A DNA stretch of 64,000 bases from Taklimakanibacter deserti (GTDB lineage: Bacteria; Pseudomonadota; Alphaproteobacteria; Rhizobiales; Aestuariivirgaceae): contig QORU01000002.1 of assembly GCA_003574785.1 (NCBI GenBank), forward strand, positions 372,001 to 436,000, given 5' to 3'. A model generated the notes under the pieces. It was not told the origin of the DNA. It saw only the letters and a list, made by a program, of their open reading frames with translations, and did no database searches. The translations under genes were made by a program, and so were the position numbers. This document shows positions 17,978 through 26,468 of this stretch, piece by piece (positions within the stretch are counted from its first letter, which is position 1; every line of letters starts with the position of its first letter).

Positions 17978-20900
17978 ATGCATCATCTGGCAAGCGTTGT
18001 CGTAAAGGCCGTGACGGCGGCGTTCTGCGCCTTACTGGTCGTCGTGCTCGTGGCCGCCCCCGGCATCGCCCAGGAGGCCACGCCGCCCAAGGCTGTGGCC
18101 CTGGTGATCGGCGAGTCCGCCTATGAGGCCTTGCCGCCGCTCGCCACGCCCGAACGCGATGCCCGCGACATCGCGGAACTCCTGGCCAAGCTCGGCTGGA
18201 CGGCCGAGGCCGCCGCCAATGACAAGGCGCAGAAGCTGCGCAGTTCCATCGATGCCTTCATCGAGAAGGCCCAGGGTGCCGAGGTGGCGCTGCTCTATTA
18301 TTCGGGCCACGCCATCGAAGCCGGCGGCATTAACTACCTGCTCCCCGTCGACATCGACCTCAACTCGCTCGAGACCGCCGACCAGAATCTCGTCTCGCTG
18401 CAGAATGTACTGGACAGGCTGCGCGCCAAGGCCAAGACGACCATCCTGCTCTTCGATGCCTGTTATCCCAGCTCATTCCCGAAATATGCCGTGGTCAAGC
18501 AAGGAGCCCAATCGACGGGCCAGCCGATCTCGTCTTCGGGTCTGTGCACGCTGCCGGGCGTCGCTGTTCCGGGAACTTCGGCAATACCCGACTCGACCCT
18601 GGAGGTGATCGGCTTCGCCAGCGACCCCCGGCAGGCGGCGCCCGAGGGAGCTCCCGGGGACAACAGCCCCTATGCCGCGGCTTTGCTCAAGCATCTCGGC
18701 GCCACGCAAGCCTATGACTTCGCCCAGGTGATGACGATGGTCGGCGAAGAGGTCTCACTCGCCACCCAAGGCCGGCAGCGGCCCTGGACCAATGCCAACC
18801 TGAAGCACGTTCTCAACTTCGGCGGCCAGGGAGACCGGGCCGTTTCCGACGACGCGGCGCTGGCCGACGAGCGGCGCAAGCTCCTCCTCGCCATTGCCGC
18901 GACACCTCCGGAAATGCGGTTGGCGGTCGAACGCCTCGCCCAGGACCAGGGGCTGCCGCTCGACCCGCTCTATGGCGTCCTCAAGGAACTGCAGGCCGAT
19001 GCGGCGGCAAGTCCGCAGGAACGCGACGAACGGCTTGGCGCCGGCGCCGAAACCCTCAAGCGGCTGACGACCGAGAGGGTCGTTCCTCGCCGCAAGGACC
19101 CTGAGCTGGTACGGCTCTCGGGGCTCGCCGAGCGGGCGCAGGCGCAAGGCGCCATCGCGCTGGCCAAGAATTATCGCGCCAGGGCCGCGGCGCGCGCCGG
19201 TGAGCTCGGCAGGATGCTGGACAAGCGCGAAACGGTGGATGCGGCGGACCGGATCGAGGTTGCTTCGACCTATGCCGACTTCGCCGATACGGCGGTCCTC
19301 GCCTTCGATTACCGCCTGGCGGCCGAGCAATATCGCAAGGCCATCGAGCAGATCCAGGGGCGCAGCGCCATATTGGGCATCGTCTACCGGATGGGCCAGG
19401 CCGACGCTCTTTCCAACTTTGGCCGTCACAAGGGCGATGACGAGGCCACGCGGTCGGCGATCGCCCTTTATCAGTCGGTCGTGAATGACACGGCGGAGGG
19501 CAAGAACCAGGTTGCCTGGGCCACGGCTCAGAACAATATGGGCGATGCCTTGCAGATCCTCGGCGCCCGCAGCGGCAATCCTGAATTCTCGGCGAAATCC
19601 GTCGCGGCCTATCAGGCAGCGCTCACCCAGCTGGATCGCAAGCGTTTTCCGCTCGACTGGGCGACGACGCAAAACCGGCTCGGCGACGCCTTGCGCAATC
19701 TCGGCGAGCGCGAGAACGGTGCCGATAACCTCAGCCAGGCGGTCTTGGCCTACGAGGCGGCGCTTGCCGAGCTGACGCGCGAGCAGAGCCCGCGCGAATG
19801 GGCGAAGACGCAATATGGTCTCGGCACGGCGCTCAGGGTTCTGGGCGAGCGCGAGAACGGCACGGCGAACCTGGCCAAATCCGTGGCCGCGCTGGAAGCC
19901 GCGCTCAGCGAGACGAAGCGCGAGCGCGATCCCCTTGGCTGGGGCGATATCCAGTACAACATGGCCAATGCCCTGCAGATCCTTGGCCGGCGCGAGAGGG
20001 ATACCCAGAAGACGCGGCAGGCGATTGCGACCTATGAGGCAGCGCTCACCGAGCTGACCCGCGAGCGCGTGCCGCGGCAATGGGCCATGGTCGAGGTGAG
20101 CCTCGCTGCCGCGCTGCAAGCGGCGGGCGAGAGCGAGGACGATGTCGAAACCCTGAAGAAGTCGGCCGCCGCTTATGAGGCAGCCCTTGCCGAAACACAG
20201 CGCGTGCGGGTTCCGCTCGACTGGGCGATGATCCAGGACAAGATCGGCGGCGTGCTGCAGCTCATCGGCGAGCGCGAAAGCGGCACTGAAAGTCTTCTCA
20301 AGGCCATTTCCGCCTATGGCGCCGCGCTCGAAGAGCGGACGCGCAGCCGGGTTCCGCTCGAATGGGCGGCGACGCAGAACAAGCTCGGCGTCGTGTTCCA
20401 GACTCTCGGCGAGCGCGAGAACAACACGGGTTATCTGGGAAGAGCCGTCGCCGCCTACGAATCGGCGCTCATCGAATCGACGCGCGAGCGCTCGCCGCTC
20501 GAGTGGGCCACGGCCCAAGACGGCATCGGCGATGCGCTCGCGGCCATGGCCGCGCATGAAAGCGACACCGGCAACCTGGTCCGCGCCATCGCCGCCTATC
20601 GCTCCGCCCTCGAGGAGAGGAAGCGCGAGCGGGCACCCCTCGCCTGGGCCGAGACGCAGAACGGCATCGGCGATGCCTACCTGGCGCTCGGCACGCGCGA
20701 GCCCGGCACGAGATACCTGAACAACGCGGTTCTCGCCTATGACGCCGCCCTTTCGGTCTGGACACGCGAAGACATGCCGCGGCTATGGTCGTCAGCCCAG
20801 AACAATCTCGGCCTGGCGCTGCAGAGGATCGCCGAACGCAAGAACAATGTGGATGGCCTGATCAGGACCATTGCCGCCTATGAAGCCGCCCTTCAGGAGC

Positions 20901-21748
20901 GGACCAAAGAGCGTAACCCGCTCGACTGGGCCATGACGCAGAGCAATCTCGGCACCGTGATGCGCCTTCTCAGCGAACGCGATCGCAATTCGCCGCGCAT
21001 GACGCGTGCGATCACCATATTGGAGAATGCTCTCACTGTGCTGAGCCGCGACAAGCAGCCGCTCGACTGGGCGAAGACCCAGCTCAATCTGGGCGCAGCG
21101 CAATTCAGCATCGGCAGGCGCAAACGTGACAAGGCGATGCTCGAAAACGGCAAGCGCGCCGTCCAGGCGGCGTGGGATGTCTATAAATCTACCGGCACAA
21201 CACAATATGACGAGTTCTTCACCCAGAGCATGAAGGGCATCGATGATGCCCTGGCCGCCTTCGCGCCGAAGCCTCCTCCCGAACCGCCGCAAACGGATTC
21301 GGCCGGGACGCAGCAGGACCCCGCCAAGGCGCAAGAGGACCCTGCCAAGATCCAAGAGGACGCTGCCAAGACCCAAGAGGACGCAGCCACGACGCAAGAA
21401 GATCCCGCCACGACGCAAGAAGATCCAGCCACGACGCAAGAAGATTCCGCCAAGGTTCAAGAAGAAACTCCGGAATCGCTAGAACTTCCTGCCGAGGAGT
21501 CCGTCGCCCCTCAAGAAACTCCTGCCCCTGCGCAAAAGACTACGAAGCCAAAGCCTTCCAAGCAGAAGTCAACTAACCAGAAAGCTTCTAGCCAGAAAGC
21601 TACTGACAAGAAGGCGGCTGACAAGAAGACAGCAGCCAAGAAGGCGCCCGACAAGAAGGCCGCTGACAAGAAAGCTGCTGACAAGAAGGCTGCCGATCAG
21701 AAGGCTGCTGATCAGAAGGTTGTCAAAAAGAAGAAAGCTCAGCCTTGA
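17978..21748 (+). CDS. Exported caspase-like protein with twelve TPR-like repeats and a charged repetitive tail
   Basis: Third and most divergent paralogue, 1256 residues. The signal peptide ends near GIAQE (about 32). His111 and Cys162 are kept, but the His-Gly motif is changed to His-Ala (YYSGHAIEAGGINYLLP) and the cysteine motif reads LFDACYPSSFP rather than DACRTNPF. Twelve 47-residue repeats begin at Trp514; the last is degenerate. From about residue 1097 a low-complexity tail follows: Pro-rich, then acidic heptads of the type EDPATTQ, then a Lys/Ala/Asp-rich basic end (KKAAD repeats). The tail could bind peptidoglycan, nucleic acid or a partner. Activity may be weakened by the His-Ala change. 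Confidence 0.83.
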   Translation: MHHLASVVVKAVTAAFCALLVVVLVAAPGIAQEATPPKAVALVIGESAYEALPPLATPERDARDIAELLAKLGWTAEAAANDKAQKLRSSIDAFIEKAQGAEVALLYYSGHAIEAGGINYLLPVDIDLNSLETADQNLVSLQNVLDRLRAKAKTTILLFDACYPSSFPKYAVVKQGAQSTGQPISSSGLCTLPGVAVPGTSAIPDSTLEVIGFASDPRQAAPEGAPGDNSPYAAALLKHLGATQAYDFAQVMTMVGEEVSLATQGRQRPWTNANLKHVLNFGGQGDRAVSDDAALADERRKLLLAIAATPPEMRLAVERLAQDQGLPLDPLYGVLKELQADAAASPQERDERLGAGAETLKRLTTERVVPRRKDPELVRLSGLAERAQAQGAIALAKNYRARAAARAGELGRMLDKRETVDAADRIEVASTYADFADTAVLAFDYRLAAEQYRKAIEQIQGRSAILGIVYRMGQADALSNFGRHKGDDEATRSAIALYQSVVNDTAEGKNQVAWATAQNNMGDALQILGARSGNPEFSAKSVAAYQAALTQLDRKRFPLDWATTQNRLGDALRNLGERENGADNLSQAVLAYEAALAELTREQSPREWAKTQYGLGTALRVLGERENGTANLAKSVAALEAALSETKRERDPLGWGDIQYNMANALQILGRRERDTQKTRQAIATYEAALTELTRERVPRQWAMVEVSLAAALQAAGESEDDVETLKKSAAAYEAALAETQRVRVPLDWAMIQDKIGGVLQLIGERESGTESLLKAISAYGAALEERTRSRVPLEWAATQNKLGVVFQTLGERENNTGYLGRAVAAYESALIESTRERSPLEWATAQDGIGDALAAMAAHESDTGNLVRAIAAYRSALEERKRERAPLAWAETQNGIGDAYLALGTREPGTRYLNNAVLAYDAALSVWTREDMPRLWSSAQNNLGLALQRIAERKNNVDGLIRTIAAYEAALQERTKERNPLDWAMTQSNLGTVMRLLSERDRNSPRMTRAITILENALTVLSRDKQPLDWAKTQLNLGAAQFSIGRRKRDKAMLENGKRAVQAAWDVYKSTGTTQYDEFFTQSMKGIDDALAAFAPKPPPEPPQTDSAGTQQDPAKAQEDPAKIQEDAAKTQEDAATTQEDPATTQEDPATTQEDSAKVQEETPESLELPAEESVAPQETPAPAQKTTKPKPSKQKSTNQKASSQKATDKKAADKKTAAKKAPDKKAADKKAADKKAADQKAADQKVVKKKKAQP
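21346..21720 (+). repeat. Tandem coding repeats in the C-terminal tail
   Basis: Two repeat classes lie inside the third caspase gene. At about 21346-21459 a 21-bp unit (7 residues, type EDPATTQ) recurs about five times with near-identical DNA. At about 21600-21720 a 15-bp unit (5 residues, KKAAD and variants with Q) recurs about eight times. Near-identity at the DNA level suggests slippage or recent expansion. Confidence 0.8.
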
Positions 21749-21801
21749 GAACGAGATAGCTTCGCATCACTCGCATGTGAAAAGCATTCTTCCCCATCAC
21801 T

Positions 21802-21825
21802 GTGGATAGCGCGCATAATATGCGA
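21802..21825. promoter_or_regulatory. DnaA-box-like sequence and palindrome upstream of dnaB
   Basis: TGTGGATAG at 21802-21810 differs by one base from the reverse of the DnaA box TTATCCACA. It is followed by the perfect 13-bp palindrome CGCATA-A-TATGCG at 21813-21825. Both lie 40-65 bases before the dnaB start. DnaA control of the replicative helicase gene is plausible but unproven. Confidence 0.35.
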
Positions 21826-21866
21826 ATCATTAGGCGCATGACGCGGCTAATCGCTATCACAGTCAC

Positions 21867-23366
21867 ATGAACGCACAGAACGCCGCCCGGGTCGTCGAGC
21901 CCGAACCAGAATCCGACTCCTACCGCTCGCCGCCGCACAATATCGAGGCGGAGCAGGCGATTCTGGGCGCGATCCTGGTCAATAACGAAGCCTGCGACCG
22001 GGTATCGTCCTTCCTCGACCCCTCGCATTTCTTCGAGGCGGTGCATGCGCGCATCTATGAGGCCGCCGCCACCTTGATCCGCGCCGGCAAGCTCGCTTCG
22101 CCGGTGACGCTCAAAACCTATTTCGAGCGCGACGAGACGCTGAAGGAGATCGGCGGCCCCGCCTATCTCGCCCGCCTCGCCGCGGCGGCCACCACCATCA
22201 TCAATTCGGAAGAATATGGCCGCGCCATCTATGAACTGGCGCAGCGCCGCAAGCTCATCGACATCGGCACCGATATCGTCAACACGTCTTTCGATACGCC
22301 GGTCGACATGTCGGCGCGGGACCTGATCGAGACGGCGGAACAGAGTCTTTACGAGATCGCCGAGACGGGCAAATACGGCCAGGGCTTCCAGGTCTTCGGC
22401 AAGGCGCTCACCGAAGCCGTCGACATGGCGGCCAATGCCTATCAGAGGGACGGCGGCCTCTCCGGCATCTCGGCGGGCCTGCGCGATCTCGACGAGAAGA
22501 TGGGTGGCCTCCAGGCCTCGGACCTCATCATCCTCGCCGCGCGTCCCGCCATGGGCAAGACGTCGCTCGCCACCAACATCGCCTATCACGTGGCCAAGAA
22601 CTACAAGGCCGACCACCAGCCGGACGGCTCGGTGCGCATCCTCGACGGCGGCATCGTCGGCTTCTTCTCGCTGGAAATGTCGCAAGAGCAATTGGCGACC
22701 CGCATCATCGCCGAGCAATCTGGCATCTCGTCCGAGCGCATCCGGCGCGGCAAGATCACCGAGGAGGAATTCCACCGCATCGTCGAAGTGTCGCGCGAAT
22801 TGCAGGCGCTGCCGCTCTATATCGACGCGACGGGCGGCCTGACCATCGCGCAGGTCGCGGCGCGTGCCCGGCGCTTGAAGCGCCAGCGCGGCCTGGGCCT
22901 CCTCATCGTCGATTATCTCCAGCTCCTCGCCGGCTCGCAGAAGCGCGCTTCCGAAGGCCGCGTCCAGGAGGTCACCGAGATCACCGTCGGCCTCAAGGCG
23001 CTGGCCAAGGAGCTCAAGGTGCCGATCATCGCCCTCTCCCAGCTCTCGCGCCAGGTCGAGAACCGCGACGACAAGCGCCCGCAGCTCGCGGATCTGCGTG
23101 AATCGGGCTCCATCGAGCAGGACGCCGACGTCGTGCTGTTCATCTATCGCGAGGAATATTACCTCGGCCGCACCGAGCCCCGGCCCAACACGCCCGAGCA
23201 TTTCGACTGGCAGGAGAAGATGAACCGGGTGACCGGCGTCGCCGAGGTCATCATCGGCAAGCAGCGCCACGGCCCCACCGGCATAGTCGAATTGCAGTTC
23301 GACGCCTCGCTCACCAAATTCCAGAACCTGGTCAAATCGGACCACCTGCCCGAGCAATTCCAGTAA
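21867..23366 (+). CDS. dnaB: Replicative DNA helicase DnaB
   Basis: Hexameric helicase that unwinds DNA at the replication fork; 499 residues, normal length, with no intein. The N-terminal primase-interacting domain begins at PPHNIEAEQAILGAIL. The RecA-like domain has Walker A ARPAMGKTS (about 225-233), the Walker B segment LLIVDYLQLL and the C-terminal LRESGSIEQDADVV. The start has no ribosome binding site; TATCAC ends six bases before it, so a leaderless transcript is possible. In Hyphomicrobiales dnaB normally follows rplI closely; here 19.7 kb separates them. Confidence 0.97.
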   Translation: MNAQNAARVVEPEPESDSYRSPPHNIEAEQAILGAILVNNEACDRVSSFLDPSHFFEAVHARIYEAAATLIRAGKLASPVTLKTYFERDETLKEIGGPAYLARLAAAATTIINSEEYGRAIYELAQRRKLIDIGTDIVNTSFDTPVDMSARDLIETAEQSLYEIAETGKYGQGFQVFGKALTEAVDMAANAYQRDGGLSGISAGLRDLDEKMGGLQASDLIILAARPAMGKTSLATNIAYHVAKNYKADHQPDGSVRILDGGIVGFFSLEMSQEQLATRIIAEQSGISSERIRRGKITEEEFHRIVEVSRELQALPLYIDATGGLTIAQVAARARRLKRQRGLGLLIVDYLQLLAGSQKRASEGRVQEVTEITVGLKALAKELKVPIIALSQLSRQVENRDDKRPQLADLRESGSIEQDADVVLFIYREEYYLGRTEPRPNTPEHFDWQEKMNRVTGVAEVIIGKQRHGPTGIVELQFDASLTKFQNLVKSDHLPEQFQ

Positions 23367-23673
23367 GGCGCATCGTAGAGCCTCGCTCTTCCAGTTTTTC
23401 CCTTCCCCCGCGCACAGCGTGGGGGAAGGTGGCCGAAGGCCGGATGAGGGCTCTTTCGTACAATTCGCGTGGATCTCGACGAGTACTCTTTGCTGAGACA
23501 AAGAGCCCTCACCCGCCCTTCGGGCACCCTCTCCCATGCTTCCGCACGGGAGAGGGGGAAGACGCGAACCACTGAAGGGTTGCATCCTCAGCCGTTTACC
23601 GCTTTATGCGGTAAGCATTTCCAAGCGAAGTGGGTACCGGTTCGCGTGAAGGAAATGCGGCCAAAGAGAGAAC
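23367..23673. repeat. dnaB-alr intergenic region with two palindromic repeat elements
   Basis: No gene here. A mosaic palindromic element covers 23401-23561. Its left half has a hairpin (CCTTCCCCC with GGGGGAAGG) and GGCC-GAA-GGCC, ending in GAGGGCTCTTT (23446-23456). Its right half is the inverted partner, starting AAAGAGCCCTC (23500-23510), with a CTCTCCC/GGGAGAG hairpin. This matches the style of the RIME repeats of rhizobia. A second element has arms GCATTTCC (23615-23622) and GGAAATGC (23651-23658) and resembles a short repeat common in Hyphomicrobiales. It ends 16 bases before the alr start. Confidence 0.7.
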
Positions 23674-24849
23674 ATGACCGCCCATAACGCCCATATCAGC
23701 GGCCCGCCCACCGATCTGGCCGGCGCCGTCCTGACCGTCGATCTCGGCGCCATCCAGGAGAACTGGAAGCGGCTCGCCGCCAAGGCGGGCTCGGCCGAAT
23801 GCGGGGCGGCAGTAAAAGGCAATGCCTATGGTCTCGGCGTCGATCACGTGGCCCCGGCTCTGTGGGCGGCGGGCTGCCGCACCTTCTTCGTGGCGCGGCC
23901 CATGGAAGGCGGCGAGTTGCGCCACCTCCTGCCGCGCGAGGCCGTCATTTATGTGCTCGACGGCCTGTTTCCGGGCCAGGCCGAATTCTATGCCCGCGAG
24001 GATTTGCGCCCTGCCCTCATCACCATCGAGGAAGCGCGCGAATGGGCCGCCTTCGGCACCGAATATGGCCGCAACCTGCCTTGCGCCATCCATGTCGATA
24101 CCGGCATCAACCGGCTGGGTTTTTCGCCTTCCGCCTTCGAGGCATTGATCGCCAATAACGAGATCATGGCGCGGCTCAACCTGGCCTTGCTGATGAGTCA
24201 TCTCGCTTGCGCCGACGAGCCGAACCATCCGCTCAATGCCCGCCAGAAGACGGCCTTCGCCGCCTTGCGCCGGCGGCTGCCCGGCGTCAAGGCAAGCCTC
24301 GCCAATTCGAGCGGCATATTCTTAGGAAGCGACTACACCCATGACCTGGTGCGGCCCGGCATCGCGCTCTATGGCGGCAATCCGGTGGCGCCGCACAGCA
24401 ACCCGATGCTGCCGGTGGCGCATCTCGAAGGCACGGTGCTGCAGGTGCGCGAGATCGCGGCCGGCGAGAGTGTCGGCTATGGCGCTACCTGGCGGGCGAC
24501 GCGCCAGACCCGCGTCGCGGTGCTGGGTGCGGGCTACAAGGACGGCGTGCCGCGCTCCTTGAGCTCGCGCGCCACCAACGGCCCGGCCCAGGCCTTCATC
24601 GGCGGGAGGCGGTGCCCGGTCATCGGGCGGGTCTCGATGGATATGATGGCGGTCGACGTCACGGCAGTCCCGGTCGATCTCTGCCAGCGCGGAACAAGAG
24701 CGGAACTGATCGGTCGCAATATTGCCATCGATGAAACGGCAGAATGGGCCGGTACCATCTCCTATGAGCTCCTCACCCGTTTAGGCCAGCGCTTCACCCG
24801 TCTATATTCGGGTGGCGAATCGATCATCTCCAAGGCTCCGCTATCGTGA
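23674..24849 (+). CDS. alr: Alanine racemase
   Basis: PLP-dependent racemase that makes D-alanine for peptidoglycan; 391 residues. The PLP lysine is Lys48 in AAVKGNAYGLG (the family more often has VVKANAYGHG). The second catalytic base Tyr lies in SVGYGATW, and the beta-barrel C-terminal domain has GRVSMDMMAVDVT. It overlaps the next gene: the GTG start of mlaE at 24846 lies within the alr stop. The order dnaB-alr is conserved in related genomes. Confidence 0.95.
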   Translation: MTAHNAHISGPPTDLAGAVLTVDLGAIQENWKRLAAKAGSAECGAAVKGNAYGLGVDHVAPALWAAGCRTFFVARPMEGGELRHLLPREAVIYVLDGLFPGQAEFYAREDLRPALITIEEAREWAAFGTEYGRNLPCAIHVDTGINRLGFSPSAFEALIANNEIMARLNLALLMSHLACADEPNHPLNARQKTAFAALRRRLPGVKASLANSSGIFLGSDYTHDLVRPGIALYGGNPVAPHSNPMLPVAHLEGTVLQVREIAAGESVGYGATWRATRQTRVAVLGAGYKDGVPRSLSSRATNGPAQAFIGGRRCPVIGRVSMDMMAVDVTAVPVDLCQRGTRAELIGRNIAIDETAEWAGTISYELLTRLGQRFTRLYSGGESIISKAPLS

Positions 24850-25619
24850 ACTTCCTCGCCAATCTGGGCAGCGTCGTGCTCGCCCTCCTCGCCGAGACCG
24901 GGCGCATCGCGATCTTCCTCAAGGACGCGCTGCTGCAGGGCCTGACGCCGACGATCTATGTGCGCCAGATCTTCGAGCAGATGCTGAAGATCGGCTACAA
25001 CTCGCTGCCCGTCGTCGGCCTCACCGCCTTCTTCACCGGCGGCGCGCTTGCCTTGCAGATCTATCTCGGCGGCTCGCGCTTCAATGCCGAGAGCCTGGTC
25101 TCGACCATCGTGGCGCTCGGCATCACGCGCGAGCTCGGACCGGTGCTCGCCGGCCTCATGGTGGCGGGCCGCGTCGGCGCCTCGATCGCGGCCGAGCTCG
25201 GCACCATGCGGGTCACCGAGCAGATCGACGCCCTCACCACGCTCGCCACCAACCCTTTCAAATATCTGGTGGGCCCTCGCCTCATCGCCGGCGTCATCAC
25301 CTTGCCGATCCTCGTCGGCATCGCCGACACGATCGGCATCATGGGCGGCTACATCGTCGGCACCCGCTCGCTCGGCTTCAACTCCTATGCCTATATCAAG
25401 AACACCGTCGATTTCCTGCAGCTCGACGACGTGACCTCAGGGCTGATCAAGGCCGCGGTGTTCGGCTTCATCATCACTTTGATGGGCTGCTATCACGGCT
25501 TCCATTCGAAAGGCGGCGCGCAAGGTGTGGGCCGTGCCACCACCAATGCGGTGGTGAGCTCGGCGATCCTCATCCTCGCCGCCAATTTCGTCCTTACCTC
25601 GCTGCTGTTCTCGGAGTGA
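24846..25619 (+). CDS. mlaE: MlaE-family lipid ABC transporter permease
   Basis: Inner-membrane permease of 257 residues for phospholipid traffic between membranes. Typical MlaE sequence: ITRELGPVLAGLMVAGRVGASIAAELGTMRVTEQIDAL, about five membrane segments. The GTG start overlaps the alr stop, and the ATPase gene follows after four bases. No MlaD (MCE-domain) gene follows, so the substrate-binding part must lie elsewhere. Confidence 0.92.
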   Translation: MNFLANLGSVVLALLAETGRIAIFLKDALLQGLTPTIYVRQIFEQMLKIGYNSLPVVGLTAFFTGGALALQIYLGGSRFNAESLVSTIVALGITRELGPVLAGLMVAGRVGASIAAELGTMRVTEQIDALTTLATNPFKYLVGPRLIAGVITLPILVGIADTIGIMGGYIVGTRSLGFNSYAYIKNTVDFLQLDDVTSGLIKAAVFGFIITLMGCYHGFHSKGGAQGVGRATTNAVVSSAILILAANFVLTSLLFSE

Positions 25620-25623
25620 CGCG

Positions 25624-26400
25624 ATGGAGGAAACCGGCCATATCGTCCTCAAGGATGTGCGCAAGGCGTTCGGCCCGAAGAACGTCCTGAACGGCGTCAA
25701 TCTCTCGGTGCCGAAGGGCCGCTCGATGGTCGTCATCGGCGGATCGGGCACCGGCAAATCGGTGATGATCAAGACCATCCTCGGCATCCTGCGCCCCGAT
25801 TCGGGCTCGATCACCATTGGCGGCGAGGAAGTGACGGGGCTTCGCGGCGCGGCGCGCGATGAATTCCTGCAGCGCTTCGGCATGCTGTTCCAGGGGGCTG
25901 CCCTCTTCGATTCGCTGCCCGTCTGGGAGAACGTCGCCTTCGGCCTCATCCAGGGCCGCAACACGCCGCGCAAGGAAGCCCGCGACATCGCCATGGAGAA
26001 GCTCCGGCAAGTCGGGCTCGGTTCGGAAGTGGGCGGCCTCTATCCGGCGGAACTGTCGGGCGGCATGCAGAAGCGTGTCGGCCTGGCGCGCGCGGTCGCC
26101 GCCGACCCTGAGATCATCTTCTTCGATGAGCCGACGACCGGCCTCGATCCGATCATGGCCGACGTCATCAACAATCTCATCGTCGATTGCGTGAAGCGCT
26201 TGGGCGCCACCACCATCTCGATCACCCATGACATGGTCTCGGCCCGCAAGATCGCCGACCGCATCGCCATGATCCATAAGGGCGAGATCATCTGGCAGGG
26301 CCCGGCCCGCGCCGTCGACACCAGCGGCAACCCCTATGTCGACCAGTTCATCCACGGCCGCGCCGAGGGGCCGATCCAGATGGAGATTTTGAAGGCTTAA
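25624..26400 (+). CDS. mlaF: MlaF-family ABC transporter ATP-binding protein
   Basis: ATPase partner of MlaE, 258 residues. Walker A is GGSGTGKS, the signature is LSGGMQKRVGLARA, Walker B is IIFFDEPTTGLDP, and the switch His is in SITHDM. It powers lipid transport to or from the outer membrane. It is cotranscribed with alr and mlaE. An EcfG-like promoter for the next gene starts 34 bases after its stop. Confidence 0.93.
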   Translation: MEETGHIVLKDVRKAFGPKNVLNGVNLSVPKGRSMVVIGGSGTGKSVMIKTILGILRPDSGSITIGGEEVTGLRGAARDEFLQRFGMLFQGAALFDSLPVWENVAFGLIQGRNTPRKEARDIAMEKLRQVGLGSEVGGLYPAELSGGMQKRVGLARAVAADPEIIFFDEPTTGLDPIMADVINNLIVDCVKRLGATTISITHDMVSARKIADRIAMIHKGEIIWQGPARAVDTSGNPYVDQFIHGRAEGPIQMEILKA

Positions 26401-26433
26401 GGGTACTCCTCAGCTTCTTCACAAGTGATAACT

Positions 26434-26458
26434 GGAACTTCGATTGTCTCCCCACGTT
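26434..26458 (+). promoter_or_regulatory. EcfG-type general-stress promoter upstream of L,D-transpeptidase
   Basis: GGAAC (26434-26438), 16 bases, then CGTT (26455-26458) matches the published alphaproteobacterial EcfG/RpoE2 consensus GGAAC-N16/17-CGTT exactly. It ends 10 bases before the start codon, so the leader would be very short. Confidence 0.7.
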
Positions 26459-26468
26459 AAGCTGCACG

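Noticed and set aside
15270..20557. Long minus-strand frames opposite the second and third caspase genes
   Set aside because: Same cause: codon bias of the repeats keeps the antisense frame open.
21723..23585. 620-codon minus-strand frame opposite dnaB
   Set aside because: Antisense to a clear DnaB; partly runs through the palindromic intergenic repeat.
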